A DNA stretch of 64,000 bases from Pictodentalium vernedei (taxonomy: Eukaryota > Mollusca > Scaphopoda > Dentaliida > Dentaliidae): NCBI GenBank assembly GCA_031216915.1, contig CM062296.1, positions 799,385,022 to 799,449,021 of the forward strand, read 5' to 3'. Of this stretch, positions 52,332 through 62,512 are shown in pieces. How positions within the stretch are numbered: position 1 is the stretch's first letter; each line of letters begins with the position of its first letter. A program made the translations under genes and the position numbers. Under the pieces are notes generated by a model. The model did not search any database. It saw only the letters and a program-made list of their open reading frames with translations, and was not told the DNA's origin.

Positions 52332-55300
52332 ATGAACATTCAGATGCCACCCGCAAAGAAGAAATTTGGAAGTGATTCCGTAAACTCAAAAAGCAAGGAC
52401 AAAAAACGTAAGATAATTTCGCCAGTGTCGTGTGACATTGCAGTCCCCTGGGATAGCCGAGGAAAACAAAAACAAAATCATTCAGAAACAGTCCGTAAAA
52501 GTAAGCAAGTCAGGATCAGCGGGACGCAAAGAGGTCAAACATCACAAACATCACAAACAACGAAACAAAAATTAACATTTACTGATTCGCAAAGCGTGCA
52601 AAGTGCTCATCTTCCTTTCAATTGTGTTCCTTTCGATTTGTCTCCATCACCCCAGGCTTTCTACAATATGCAACAATATGTGCAAAGTCCACCACCAGGA
52701 GCCACCGGCCAGGTTGTGCCTCTAGGCTATGGATTGCAAACTGTGCATGCGTCACAACAACCTCCACCCTGGGCATCAGAGTTATTGGAAGAGATTAGAC
52801 AAATTAAGGACAAAATGACTGTCATTGATAAAATTGAAAAAACAGTAAACACAATAAATTTAAAAGTGACGGATCTAGAGAGTAAAATAAAAACACTTGA
52901 TACCAGAGTTACGGAGACTGAAAAGTCGTGTGACTATTCTGCATCTGAAATTGATAAAAATAAATCTGATATAAAAACGACAAAAGATGACATTAAGGTT
53001 ATGAAAAAGTCATGTGAACGGCTGGAGAAAGACGCAATAGATTTAAAAAATAAAGAAACTGAATTAGACGCTAAGTTGTTAGATTTGGAAGCACATTCTA
53101 TGCGCGAAAATCTACTCTTTTATGGAGTCCCAGAGGGAAATGGTGATGAAGACTGTGCAAAATTGGTTTTGGGTGTAATTAACACTGCTCTGAAAATTAC
53201 CAAAGAAGTTATAATCGATCGTGCTCATAGAATCGGTAGGAAATCTGCGAAAGCGCGTCCGATTGTAGTAAAGTTCCATTATTTCTCGGTTCGTGAGTTG
53301 ATTCGAGTCTCGTCATACGATAAAGCTGAAGAACTTAAACGTCAAAATCTGGGAATCGGAATTCAACAACCTAAGGAAATTCGTGAAGCAAAAAAAGAAC
53401 TTTACCCAGTGTTGAAAACTGCAAGAGAGGCTGGAAAAACTGCGAAATTTATTGGAAAGAGACTGTTTATTGATAACGCTGAATATCAAAAGGGGCAATT
53501 GAAACAGGGAGAACATGAAGAGTCGGGTCTCAAAATAGGGAGTTGGAATATTAATGGCTTAAAACGAAAGCTCTCAGATGAGGATTTTATATTACTAGTA
53601 AAATCCTATGATATAATTTTTTTAAGTGAAACATGGTTATCTGGTACTGAAGCTTTTAACTTGAATATTGATGGCTATTGTAGTGACCACATTTTTGGAA
53701 ATAAAGTACGGAAAACAAGCAGAGGGAGGTTTAGTGGGGGTATCGCAGTGTATTACCGCTCAGAACTGAAAAATAACATTCGTGTTATCGAAAAGTGTCA
53801 AAGCGGTATTATTTGGGTAAAATTGTCGGAAAAGTTGCTTGAATCTTTGAAGGATATTTTCATTTGCTGTGCTTATATCCCTCCCCAAAACTCAAAAATT
53901 ATCAAACAAACAGATTTTGATTTTTTCGATAAGCTTGAAACGGATATTTTAAAATACAGGTTATTGGGAAAAGTGTTTATTGTCGGAGACCTAAACGCTA
54001 GGACATCCACTGAATTGGATTATTTAATATCTGACAAACATTCCGATAACTGTCAACCCTCAGAAACAGAAATGCCACACAATCGTGCAAACAAAGACGA
54101 AGTTATTGACAGCAGTGGACAGCGATTATTAAACATGTGCATAAACACTGGAATAATAATAGCAAATGGGAGACTGGGAAATGATACATTGGGCGAATTT
54201 ACTTTTTGCTCACACTTTGGGGCTAGTGCGGTGGATTATCTATTGCTAAATTATTTGGATAGAAAATTGATTGAAAATTTTACTGTTCACGAGTTCAATG
54301 AGTTCTCTGATCACGCATGTTTATCTTTCAACTTTCGAATGATTAATCGAGGTGGGGGCAAAAAAGAAATGATTGTTAATGAAACAGGTGTAGTTGAAAA
54401 ACTAATTTGGGATGCTGAGAAATCACCAGTATTTCAAACACAGCTCATGAATAATAATAAGATAGAAGAACTGACCGCTAAAATATCGGAGGGTCCCATA
54501 GACAAAATCGTGGATGAATTCAGTAACATAATTTATAAGAAGGCTTTTAGCGTATTTGGAAAAGAAATTAGGGGCAAGAAGCATGCATTTAATAAAAATA
54601 AAAACAAAACGTGGTTTGATTCAAAATGTAAAGAAGCCAGGAAAGAATTCAAAATTGTTAGGAATATATTTAATAGATATAAAAATAATGATAACCGTGC
54701 GAATTTTATTCGAGCGAGAAGTAAGTACAACAAAATAAAACGACAGACACTCGCTAATTTCCGGCGTAATGAAGGCGTCCGCCTAAGTAAAATAGCAAAA
54801 CAACAGCCCAGAACATTTTGGAAAAATATAAAGAAATTAACTAAACCTAATGAAGCTGAAAATTCTGACACACCGACAATTGATGATTTAACCACACACT
54901 TCAAAAGTATGTTTGGTAGTGACCCCCAGCAAAATTATCACGCAAGTATGCCCAATGTTGATGACTCTTCTCAGTTAATAATAATAGATGAAGATTTGGA
55001 CTCAGAAATTTCCATTGAAGAATTACGTCCAGCGGTTTACAGTCAGAAAAACAATAAAAGCCCCGGTTTTGATAACCTGTCAGCAGAAATTTTTAAAAAT
55101 TCTTTTGAAATCTTATCTCCATTTTTATTGAAGTTATATAATAGAATATTTAATAAAAATGAATATCCGTCGTCGTGGGGACTTGGTATCATAACGCCCA
55201 TCCACAAAAAGGGGGACCGAACTGATGCCAAAAATTATCGCGGTTTTACCCTTATCAATATCTTGGCAAAAATATACTCACAAATACTATTAAATAGGCT

Positions 55301-55970
55301 CATGAAGTGGTCAGTTGAAAACGAGAAAATTAGTGAAAATCAATTCGGCTTTCAGAAAACAAAATCCATCGTTGATTGCATTTTTATCTTACACGCCCCA
55401 GTAACTAAAACCTTAAAATCGCGAAAAAAACTATATTGTGTTTTTATCGACTATGAACGCTGCTTCGACAGTATTTCTAGACAGCATCTTTGGTATAAAT
55501 TACTGCGTGAAAATGTAAGCGGAAAATTAGTAAACAGTGTCAAATCAATGTATGCATCAGTTAAGGCTTGTGTTAGGTATAATTCGAAATGCTCAGATTT
55601 TTTTGAGTCGAATGTAGGCTTAAAACAAGGCGACACAAGTTCACCATTACTATTCATGTTATTTGTCAACGACATATGCGAGAATATTAAATCAGATTTA
55701 GACGACGTAATTACTATAAATGAACTTAAAGTTTTCCTTCTGATGTATGCAGATGACATGGTGCTTTTTGCTCAGTCTGCGAAATCACTACAATCTATGT
55801 TGACAGATGTAGAGGCATATTGTGAGCAGTGGGGCCTGAAAATTAACATAAATAAGAGTAAAACTTTAATATTTGAAAACGGCAGGCATACAAATATTCC
55901 CTTTTATATTTATGGTTTGCCATTGGAAGTGGTGTCTTCATTTAAGTATTTGGGGGGTCAAGTTTTTTAA
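52332..55970 (+). CDS. LINE polyprotein: ORF1-like, endonuclease, reverse transcriptase
   Basis: The frame is open from before 52245, but the first ATGs are 52332 and 52344 (MPPAKKKFGSD). In order: a basic/polar N-terminus; a coiled coil (IDKIEKTVNTINLKVTDLES onward); an L1-ORF1-like RRM segment (RENLLFYGVPEG; DRAHRIGRKSAKARPIVVKF); an APE endonuclease (IGSWNINGLKRK, FLSETW, VGDLNA, FSDHACLSF); then the RT (SPGFDNLSAEIF, ITPIHKKGD, NQFGFQKTKS, FIDYERCFDS, GLKQGDTSSPLLF, LLMYADDMVLFA). The YADD site is intact. ORF1 and endonuclease are fused without a stop. At the G run 55952-55957 an extra G shifts the frame, and the protein ends prematurely at 55970. Confidence 0.9.
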   Translation: MNIQMPPAKKKFGSDSVNSKSKDKKRKIISPVSCDIAVPWDSRGKQKQNHSETVRKSKQVRISGTQRGQTSQTSQTTKQKLTFTDSQSVQSAHLPFNCVPFDLSPSPQAFYNMQQYVQSPPPGATGQVVPLGYGLQTVHASQQPPPWASELLEEIRQIKDKMTVIDKIEKTVNTINLKVTDLESKIKTLDTRVTETEKSCDYSASEIDKNKSDIKTTKDDIKVMKKSCERLEKDAIDLKNKETELDAKLLDLEAHSMRENLLFYGVPEGNGDEDCAKLVLGVINTALKITKEVIIDRAHRIGRKSAKARPIVVKFHYFSVRELIRVSSYDKAEELKRQNLGIGIQQPKEIREAKKELYPVLKTAREAGKTAKFIGKRLFIDNAEYQKGQLKQGEHEESGLKIGSWNINGLKRKLSDEDFILLVKSYDIIFLSETWLSGTEAFNLNIDGYCSDHIFGNKVRKTSRGRFSGGIAVYYRSELKNNIRVIEKCQSGIIWVKLSEKLLESLKDIFICCAYIPPQNSKIIKQTDFDFFDKLETDILKYRLLGKVFIVGDLNARTSTELDYLISDKHSDNCQPSETEMPHNRANKDEVIDSSGQRLLNMCINTGIIIANGRLGNDTLGEFTFCSHFGASAVDYLLLNYLDRKLIENFTVHEFNEFSDHACLSFNFRMINRGGGKKEMIVNETGVVEKLIWDAEKSPVFQTQLMNNNKIEELTAKISEGPIDKIVDEFSNIIYKKAFSVFGKEIRGKKHAFNKNKNKTWFDSKCKEARKEFKIVRNIFNRYKNNDNRANFIRARSKYNKIKRQTLANFRRNEGVRLSKIAKQQPRTFWKNIKKLTKPNEAENSDTPTIDDLTTHFKSMFGSDPQQNYHASMPNVDDSSQLIIIDEDLDSEISIEELRPAVYSQKNNKSPGFDNLSAEIFKNSFEILSPFLLKLYNRIFNKNEYPSSWGLGIITPIHKKGDRTDAKNYRGFTLINILAKIYSQILLNRLMKWSVENEKISENQFGFQKTKSIVDCIFILHAPVTKTLKSRKKLYCVFIDYERCFDSISRQHLWYKLLRENVSGKLVNSVKSMYASVKACVRYNSKCSDFFESNVGLKQGDTSSPLLFMLFVNDICENIKSDLDDVITINELKVFLLMYADDMVLFAQSAKSLQSMLTDVEAYCEQWGLKININKSKTLIFENGRHTNIPFYIYGLPLEVVSSFKYLGGQVF

Positions 55971-56949
55971 AAATGGATCGTGGTATCGTAGCCAAAAAGA
56001 AATTGCCCAGCGAGGTTCATTTGCGTTGAATAAGCTATCATCAATTGTAACAGAAGTTGAATTACCTGTAAACCAAAGGGTTAAACTATTTGATAGTTTA
56101 GTAGGTTCAGCGTTAAACTTTTGCGCAGAAGTTTGGGGCACTCATCCAGCACCTGATGTGGAAATGGTCCATAACAAATTTATGAGAAGAACTTTAGGGG
56201 TAAAAAAATCAACAAATACTCTTGCACTCTGTGGAGAATTGGGCCGCATCCCCTTAAAAATTTCCCGAAAAGTTATAATGATAAAATATTGGACAAAAAT
56301 AGTAGAACTCCCAGAAAACTCCCATGTTCGAATCACGTACGAATATTTGAGAAGTGGTGACAGTGTGGGGGGTAAAAACTGGGCAAATGAGATTAAGTTG
56401 ATTTTAGAACAACACGGGTTTGGATACGTATGGCAAAATCAGAAAACGATTATAGTCCCATTTATTGAAATAAGACAACGGATAATCGATAGTCACTTCC
56501 AAAATTGGCACTCCGAAATTAATTGTTCACCCCGCTTACAATACTACAGGTTATTTAAAGATAGCCCGTTTTGTGAAAAATATTTTGATATAATTAGAGA
56601 AAAGAAATACTTAACTGCGATGTCAAGGTTCAGAACATCATCTCTATACCTTTTCATAGAAACTGGGAGATACGATGGTACACTACACGCCCGAAGATAC
56701 TGTAAATGCTGCGATATGAATGTGGTCGAATCTGAATACCATTTCCTTTTGGTATGCCCAAAATATCGATTGATGAGGACAAAATATTTCAACACCTATT
56801 ACTGCCATTGGCCTTCACTAAATAAATTCAAGAAATTGCTGAATTCACGTGCAAAAAAATCTGTATTAAATTTGGCAAAATATCTGTTTCAAGCAAATAA
56901 AATAAGGTCATCCCATTTGAAAAATATTTCTGACTCCCATCAAAATTAA
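55959..56949 (+). CDS. LINE polyprotein C-terminus after the frameshift
   Basis: Right after the G run the next frame continues the RT thumb and C-terminal domain: KNGSWYRSQKEIAQRGSFAL, LFDSLVGSALNFCAEVWG and GVKKSTNTLALCGELGRIPL. It ends with a zinc-binding-like CKCCDMNVVESEYHFLLVCP at residue 270 or so of the open frame. There are no other lesions over 330 codons. The LINE clade is not certain; the domain order suits CR1/L2- or RTE-like families with fused ORF1. Confidence 0.85.
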
Positions 56950-57177
56950 TAATGTTTTTACTGAATGTATTATGTAACCGTTATAAAATTAGTCACACAC
57001 TGTACGATTAAGGTTGTTCGTTTACGACAAAGATGTATCACCCAACCACGACTCTTCATGTACACTTCCATGTTTCCCTTTTTTTTTTCTTCTCACTCAA
57101 TTTTCCATTATTTTCTTTTGCTATAAACATGTATATGTTTTTCGCAATAAAGGATAGTAGTAGTAGTAGACTTTTTC

Positions 57178-57395
57178 ATGGGAAAAAAATTATTTTGCGT
57201 GATTACAAAGGGTCGAAAAAAAATCGTGTGAAGCGCATACAAAACAATCTCTCAGCGGGATTCTTTGTCTGAAGCTGTGAGCCCGCATCAAGTTTATCTT
57301 GCTTTTTTCCCCAGTTATGTCCCATTGTTCGCGTTTGTAACGACTCAACTGATTGGCTCGTGGAGCGTATTGCATCGTGGGATTTTAGCATCATC
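57178..57395. repeat. Right arm, unique segment
   Basis: Reverse complement of 48571-48790. It begins at the LINE's right target duplication (TTTTTCATGGGAAAAA) and runs to the first array unit. Confidence 0.85.
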
Positions 57396-58380
57396 CTAAT
57401 AATTATGGTCGATCCAGGGTCGGACAAATTATTTTAGGTTCATCCTCAATTAATATAGGATAAACCTCAAATATTGATGTCGAACCTGGTTCAACATGAA
57501 GCAATAATTATGGTCCATCCAGGGTCGGACAAATTATTTCAGGCTCATCCTCAATTAATATAGGATGAACCTGAAATATTGATGTCGAACCTGGTTCAAC
57601 ATGAAACAATAATTATGGTCCATCCAAGGTCGGACAAATTATTTCAGGTTCATCCTCAATTAATATAGGATGAACCTGAAATATTTATGTCGAACCTGGT
57701 TCAACATGAAACAATAATTATGGTCGATCCAGGGTCGGACAAATTATTTCAGGTTCATCCTCAATTAATATAGGATGAACCTGAAATATTTATGTCGAAC
57801 CTGGTTCAACATGAAACAATAATTATGGTCCATCCAGGGTCGGACAAATTATTTCAGGTTCATCCTCAATTAATATAGGATGAACCTGAAATATTTATGT
57901 CGAACCTGGTTCAACATGAAACAATAATTATGGTCCATCCAGGGTCGGACAAATTATTTCAGGTTCATCCTCAATTAATATAGGATGAACCTGAAATATT
58001 GATTTCGAACCTGGTTCAACATGAAACAATAATTATGGTCCATTCAGGGTCGGACACATTATTTCAGGTTCATCCTCAATTAACATAGGATGAACCTGAA
58101 ATATTTATGTCGAACCTGGTTCAACATGGAACAATAATTATGGTCCATCCAGAATCGGACAAATTATTTCAGGTTCATCCTCAATTAATATAGGATGAAC
58201 CTCAAATATTGATATCGAACCTGGTTCAAAAGGAACAATAATTATGGTCGATCCAAGGTCGGACAAATTATTTTAGGTTCATCCTCAATTAATATAGGAT
58301 GAACCTGAAATATTTATGTCGAACCTGGTTCAACATGAAACAATAATTATAGTCCATCCAGGGTCGGACAAATTATTGAT
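57396..58380. repeat. Right terminal tandem array, about 105-bp units
   Basis: About nine units in reverse orientation to those at 47938-48570, so the right array is longer by about three units. Units vary at few positions (GTCGATCC/GTCCATCC, CTGAAATATT/CTCAAATATT). Confidence 0.9.
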
Positions 58381-58392
58381 CGCGTACGAGAG

Positions 58393-58559
58393 GGTCACAA
58401 ATATTATTTTAGGATGAACCTAAAATAATATAGGATGAACCTGAAATAATATAGGATGAACCTCAAATAAAATAGGATGAACCTGAAATAATATAGGATG
58501 AACCTGAAATAATATAGTATGTACCTCAATAATTATTTTCGAACCTGTTCGTACGCCAT
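58393..58559. repeat. Short-unit ladder at the right terminus
   Basis: Complement of the left ladder: AATAATATAGGATGAACCTG units, ending TTCGTACGCCAT at 58559. Confidence 0.85.
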
Positions 58560-58567
58560 AGTATAAT

Positions 58568-58733
58568 ACTTAAAGCTGAATGATCTTGAGCCTCCGGTTT
58601 CTTTAAAATAGTTTCCTGCAGGCAAAAAGCAGCAGGTTTATATTTTTGGCTGAGAAGACCCAGTTCATTATAACTGGCTCAAAAACCTCGACGAATTCCA
58701 TTATAATATATTACTTTTGTTTGTATTAGCCAT
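58568..58733 (-). pseudogene. Outer LINE: start of ORF2 and endonuclease N-terminus
   Basis: The ATG at 58733 opens MANTNKSNIL, where the next codon is TAA in place of the usual Gln before WN. The frame continues WNSSRFLSQL … LLSQKYKPAAFCLQET-like (with stops and shifts) to the insertion point of the foldback. The WN and QET signatures are those of APE endonucleases. Confidence 0.75.
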
Positions 58734-58889
58734 ATTTCGATGGAGAATTAGAGGGTGGACGTATGGACGAAATAGCCCCGATAGTTTTCTTTGGTGAATT
58801 TTTCCTCGGGGGTCTATTCTGTGAGGAATTCGGACGTAAGTGTTCGAAGGTGTCCTCGATAAAATCACTGACCTCCTATTCCTCAAGGC
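58727..58889 (-). pseudogene. Outer LINE: ORF1 C-terminus
   Basis: The minus-strand reading SDFIEDTFEHLRPN … PPRKNSPKKTIGAIS ends a few bases after the ORF2 ATG, so ORF1 and ORF2 overlap slightly, a common arrangement in this group. Upstream the sequence is cut by an insertion. Confidence 0.55.
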
Positions 58890-59950
58890 CTTTGTAATTT
58901 AATGTACAATATGCAATATTTCTTCTTGTTGAAACTTCAATATTTTTACTACATGTACTATGTGTATATATTGCTTTATCTGATAACCATAGAGTATAAC
59001 AACCGTTGTATATACTTGAAGTATATACAACGGGTGTTGTATATAATTATAATTTATGCGAACGACCTCTGACCTCTTTCAATTCCATTTTCATTCATGA
59101 AACATCGTTATATCACAGGGCAGGTTTTAATTGTACGCTTATTGCACTTTGTCAAAATCCTCTGATGGTGTCATTTCTTATTTATTTTGCTTCAATAAAA
59201 GCAACCTAAAATTTTGCTTCAAAACATTGTAGAAATTACTTGAATGCTAATAGTAATTAGTATGCGGCGACTGCGAACTATTTATAGTCACGGCCTCGAT
59301 CAAAAGTACTCGCGGAACTGCGCTAATTAAAAGTTCGTCTGCTCTACCTGAAAAAAAAAACACTTCGTAAAAATTGTAAACAAACGCAAAATTATTTGTT
59401 ATATTGGGACTACAGCATAAAACACGGAAGAAAACTGGAACTATGTCAAAAAAAGAATAACTCTACTGAAACACCGTTTTGTTACAGTTAATAAAATAGT
59501 TCAAATTTATTTTGTTCCAGCGCAGTTACATGATGCAAGAAGTGCAATCGCACTTTACAATCGCCGTCATCGATTTTGTAATGTAAGGGACACAACTCTA
59601 TGCATCTTGTCCTATTTCTTTTGTCTCGTAGACTGGTTTTCTTTGGAGGCCCGTTGGAAGCATATATAAATCGGGTAGACGCACGAGACGGGTGTCTGTT
59701 TGTTATCAGATAAAAACAATAAACATATAGTGTGTTTTTATATCTGTGTTATACAACTCGTTGAAATATGGTTTATTTTTTCTCGGCGAAGCCTCGAAAA
59801 AATAAACCATATTTCAACTCGTTGTATAACACAGATATAAAAACACACTATATGTTTATTGTCTATATATTTTAGTGTACTGGCAAATAAAATATCAATA
59901 TCAATATCAAACCTGTTGCGAACAACAGGGTTTTGAAGTATCTTAGGTAT
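58890..59950 (+). mobile_element. Unidentified insertion in ORF1 of the outer LINE
   Basis: The ORF1 reading resumes at about 59950. The insert ends with AATAAAATATCAATATCAATATCAA (59885-59910), a LINE/SINE-like tail on the plus strand. It contains a hairpin at 59001-59036 and the 147-bp palindrome at 59716-59862. No coding region or target duplication is recognised; ends are approximate. Confidence 0.5.
59716..59862. repeat. Near-perfect 147-bp palindrome
   Basis: ACAATAAACATATAGTGTGT at the left is exactly complemented at the right end (ACACACTATATGTTTATTGT). The centre is TTTTTCTCGGCGAAGCCTCGAAAAA. Confidence 0.95.
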
Positions 59951-61200
59951 TCTGTCCGATAATTGTTTTTGTTTAAATTTTTATTTTTTATTTTCTTCTT
60001 TTTCTAATTTTCTCATTTGATTCTGACTCAGAGTGTGCTGTTGTGATCTTTGTTCTTGCTGTGGTTTAGGCTGTGTTTTGTTTTGTTCATTTTTCGGCTC
60101 TGATTTAGTGATATGTTCCTTATTTTGTACAGGTTTAGGCGTATCCTTTCCTTTTTTTGTTCTAATTTATCCTCTGTTATTATTGAAACTGTTGGCTCTG
60201 TTTGGGTTGTTTGTGGTGTTGTTTCATTCTATTGATCAATTGTAAACGACTGTAGTGGGACTGGTATTGTGCTGTTTAGCCAGGTATGGATTGTCTGACC
60301 TTCTATTGATCTTGTTGGTACTTTTGATTTTAATTTGTTGCGTATGGTGGGGTCGATGTGTTCAAGCCAGGTATGGATGAAGCAATGTCTCTGGCCTCCT
60401 GAAAGTTAATTTGTTTTTCACATTTCACTTTTTGTTTTAATTTTTCCTTTTTCCAGACAGGGCAATCCTTTGAAGATGACACATGACTGCCCTGGTCATT
60501 TACGCATTTGATAATATTGTTAGTACATGGCTCCTAGTGTTTTTCACTGCATGTTTAACAGGTTGTTTGTCCTCTGCACGAATCTTTACTGTGTCCGAAT
60601 TTCTGTAATTGGAAACATCTCAGTGAATGTGGTATATATATGTCCACTTTAACATTCCTATAGCCTATTTTGATGGACTTTGGAGGTTGAGGAGTATTGA
60701 GGCCCAATATATATGCGTTGATTTTGATTTCACTTCCGTTCTTCCTGAGTTTGATTCGTTTTAAATTTATTACTCCTCCTGGTTTTAATTCCTCTAAAAT
60801 GTCTAATTCGTTCAAATCAGCAAGTTCTCGTGTTCGAATGACACCTCTGCTGGCATTGAGGGTTGTATAAGAACTTGAATGAACCTCAATGCCGAAATGT
60901 TCTTCTGTTTTCAGAAGACTGAAGGCTTGTGTATGACAGCACAATCAATCAACAGTCCACCAAATCTTAATTTTTGACCCCCTTAACCATACCTGTTATG
61001 CCCTTGACTGCCTTTTCCAATGCAAACGGATTAATATCAGTGGCTTTCTTGTTTTCTTGTGCAGAATAAATTACTATAAATTTTGTCCAGTGATTGGAAT
61101 CTTGTTCGTTTTTCAAGTTGTAATGATCTGAGTCAGAATTAGAATTTGTGATATCTACATGTAGTCTTTATGATGTGTTTTGGTAGCCATAATGTTTTTG
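59951..61200 (-). pseudogene. Outer LINE: ORF1 (gag-like, zinc knuckle)
   Basis: The clearest piece (60944-60555) reads NASRGVIRTRELADLNELDI, NGSEIKINAYILGLNTPQPP, GYRNVKVDIYIPHSLRCFQL and FGHSKDSCRG. This is the RNA-binding region and first CCHC knuckle (one Cys replaced by Leu) of I/Jockey-type ORF1 proteins. Upstream, NPFALEKAVKGITGM is in another frame. Downstream, low-complexity Lys/Gln-rich sequence runs to 59951. It would coat LINE RNA; here it is broken. Confidence 0.8.
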
Positions 61201-62019
61201 AGAATATATTCATCACTTCATGCCTTCCACCCTTACTTCGAGCCCAAATTAGGGGGTATGCCCCAGTCTAACAAGAGGTGGTGACAAAACCAGAAGTACA
61301 TGAAGAGTATACTCCCCTGACGTTGATGCTAATGCATACCGCTAGAGGACTGACCCGTAGAGTTTGTGAGAAGTGCCAGGTCGTGACGGTCATACAACCA
61401 ACCATTTCATTAAAAACGAGTACAACAAAAACTACTACTGACAACATACGCAGTCAGTGCAACAAAACGGAAGATGTTAAAAAAGTATTAAAATCATTAA
61501 AAGTCAGTATAGGGTAGTGGTGATAAAACAAAACTAAAAGAAATGACTGATTGAACGACCACCCAATGCCCCCCCCCCCCCGAAGTGACACCCAGTATTT
61601 TTTGGGTGGGGCTCCCGATTGGCCAGAACGGGCCATCCGACCATCCGTCTACTCCCGGAATTGGGGCCAAAGCAGTGTGTTGGATATTATCTGAAAAATG
61701 GAGACAGGGCCAAACAGAGTTTACGACCTGATCTCCATCTGGGAGATTGCCATAAACGGGACCACTAGTCCTCAACTGCCAGGATTCCTTCTTCCGGGGC
61801 CTTCGGAACGAATCTCCCGGAAGTACAAGGTGCCTGAAAGATGTATTAACAGGATTGACCATTTTGGTCCGGGGCTGCATATTTATATATTCCGCAGCAA
61901 ACCAGCTCAGTTGAGCAAACCTGCTAATTTAGAACCTGCAAACCTGACCAATTGAACAGGCCGTCCTCTATCCGCCACCTGAGGATCCGCCAAGTAGGGA
62001 ATGGTCAAGCCTCCTTAGG
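61201..62019 (-). other. Outer LINE 5' region
   Basis: It lies between ORF1 and the 5' target duplication and probably holds the 5' UTR and promoter. ORFs on both strands here (61278-61517, 61497-61880, 61698-61955) have no recognisable domain. A C-run lies at about 61570. Confidence 0.5.
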
Positions 62020-62030
62020 GTGCACCTTGA

Positions 62031-62439
62031 AATAAAGAAAAAGAAATTGAGGTTCCATTAATCAACATGGCATATTCCCAAACCACAACGATATTACATC
62101 ACTTTTTATCGGTATAATATCGGTATAATAGAAATAATGCAATGTTAACGTTTAGAATACACCGCAGTGCTCTCTAATTACACTATCACCCCGCATCACA
62201 TGTGTTCATACCCATTTGTTCATTCTATGAAATTCTCAGCTCAACTCAACGGAGCATACTGTCGGTACTCCACAGACGGGCAAACAAGGCAAGCACCTCA
62301 ACGGGTCCCTATGCTACACCTGGGTACGGTGAGGGTTGCGTAGTACTGGTGAACATTTCCAACGTCCACAGCACACTCTCAAACTTCGCCGATCGCACAC
62401 CAGCCACTCACGACCACTGAAGCACCCGAATCAATCACC
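62031..62439. other. No gene recognised
   Basis: Flanking DNA between the LINE target duplication and the 5S-like remnant. The 5S-related element may extend into it. Confidence 0.4.
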
Positions 62440-62512
62440 GAATGGTCACCCATCCAAGGATTAACCGAGCTCGACGTTGCTTAACTTCGGTGATCTAACG
62501 AGAGCCGTTCTA
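62440..62512 (-). pseudogene. 5S rRNA-like remnant
   Basis: On the minus strand it reads CGATCTC-type CTCTCGTTAGATCACCGAAG, then TTAAGCAACGTCGAGCTCGG and TTAATCCTTGGATGGGTGACC. This corresponds to the middle of animal 5S rRNA, including the internal control region, with several changes. The 5' third and the 3' end are not recognisable. It is either a 5S pseudogene or the head of a 5S-derived SINE. Confidence 0.8.

Larger units (their letters stand above)
52211..57169 (+). mobile_element. Inner LINE, full length, 4959 bp
   Basis: ACTTTTTCA at 52202-52210 is repeated at 57170-57178 as a 9-bp target duplication. The uninterrupted site is still visible in the left arm of the foldback at about 48784-48806. 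The 3' end has AATAAA (57146-57151) and a (TAG)n tail. It encodes a coiled-coil/RRM ORF1-type region, an APE endonuclease, a reverse transcriptase and a C-terminal domain, with a single frameshift. It is the youngest layer of the nested structure. Confidence 0.92.
47739..58559. mobile_element. Giant foldback element inside the LINE endonuclease
   Basis: AGTATAAT at 47731-47738 and 58560-58567 is an 8-bp target duplication. The ends are ATGGCGTACGAACAGG and its complement. Each arm contains a short ladder of AGGTTCATCCTATATTATTT units, then a tandem array (units of about 105 bp), then about 300 bp of unique sequence, then an hAT-like element; the two arms are inverted copies over some 2.1 kb. 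A 4.96-kb LINE interrupts the right arm. No transposase is visible. The TSD size would fit hAT, P or Mutator-type transposases. Excluding the LINE it is about 5.85 kb. Confidence 0.9.
43948..62019 (-). mobile_element. Outer LINE (I/Jockey type), full length, split by insertions
   Basis: GTGCACCTTGA occurs at 43937-43947 and again at 62020-62030, directly outside the predicted 3' and 5' ends, as an 11-bp target duplication. The 3' end has an AATAAATAAATAA tail. The minus-strand order is 5' UTR, ORF1 with zinc knuckles, endonuclease, reverse transcriptase, RNase H. Two insertions interrupt it: a giant foldback (47739-58559) in the endonuclease and about 1 kb (58890-59950) near the end of ORF1. 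Without them it is about 6.2 kb. Confidence 0.85.
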
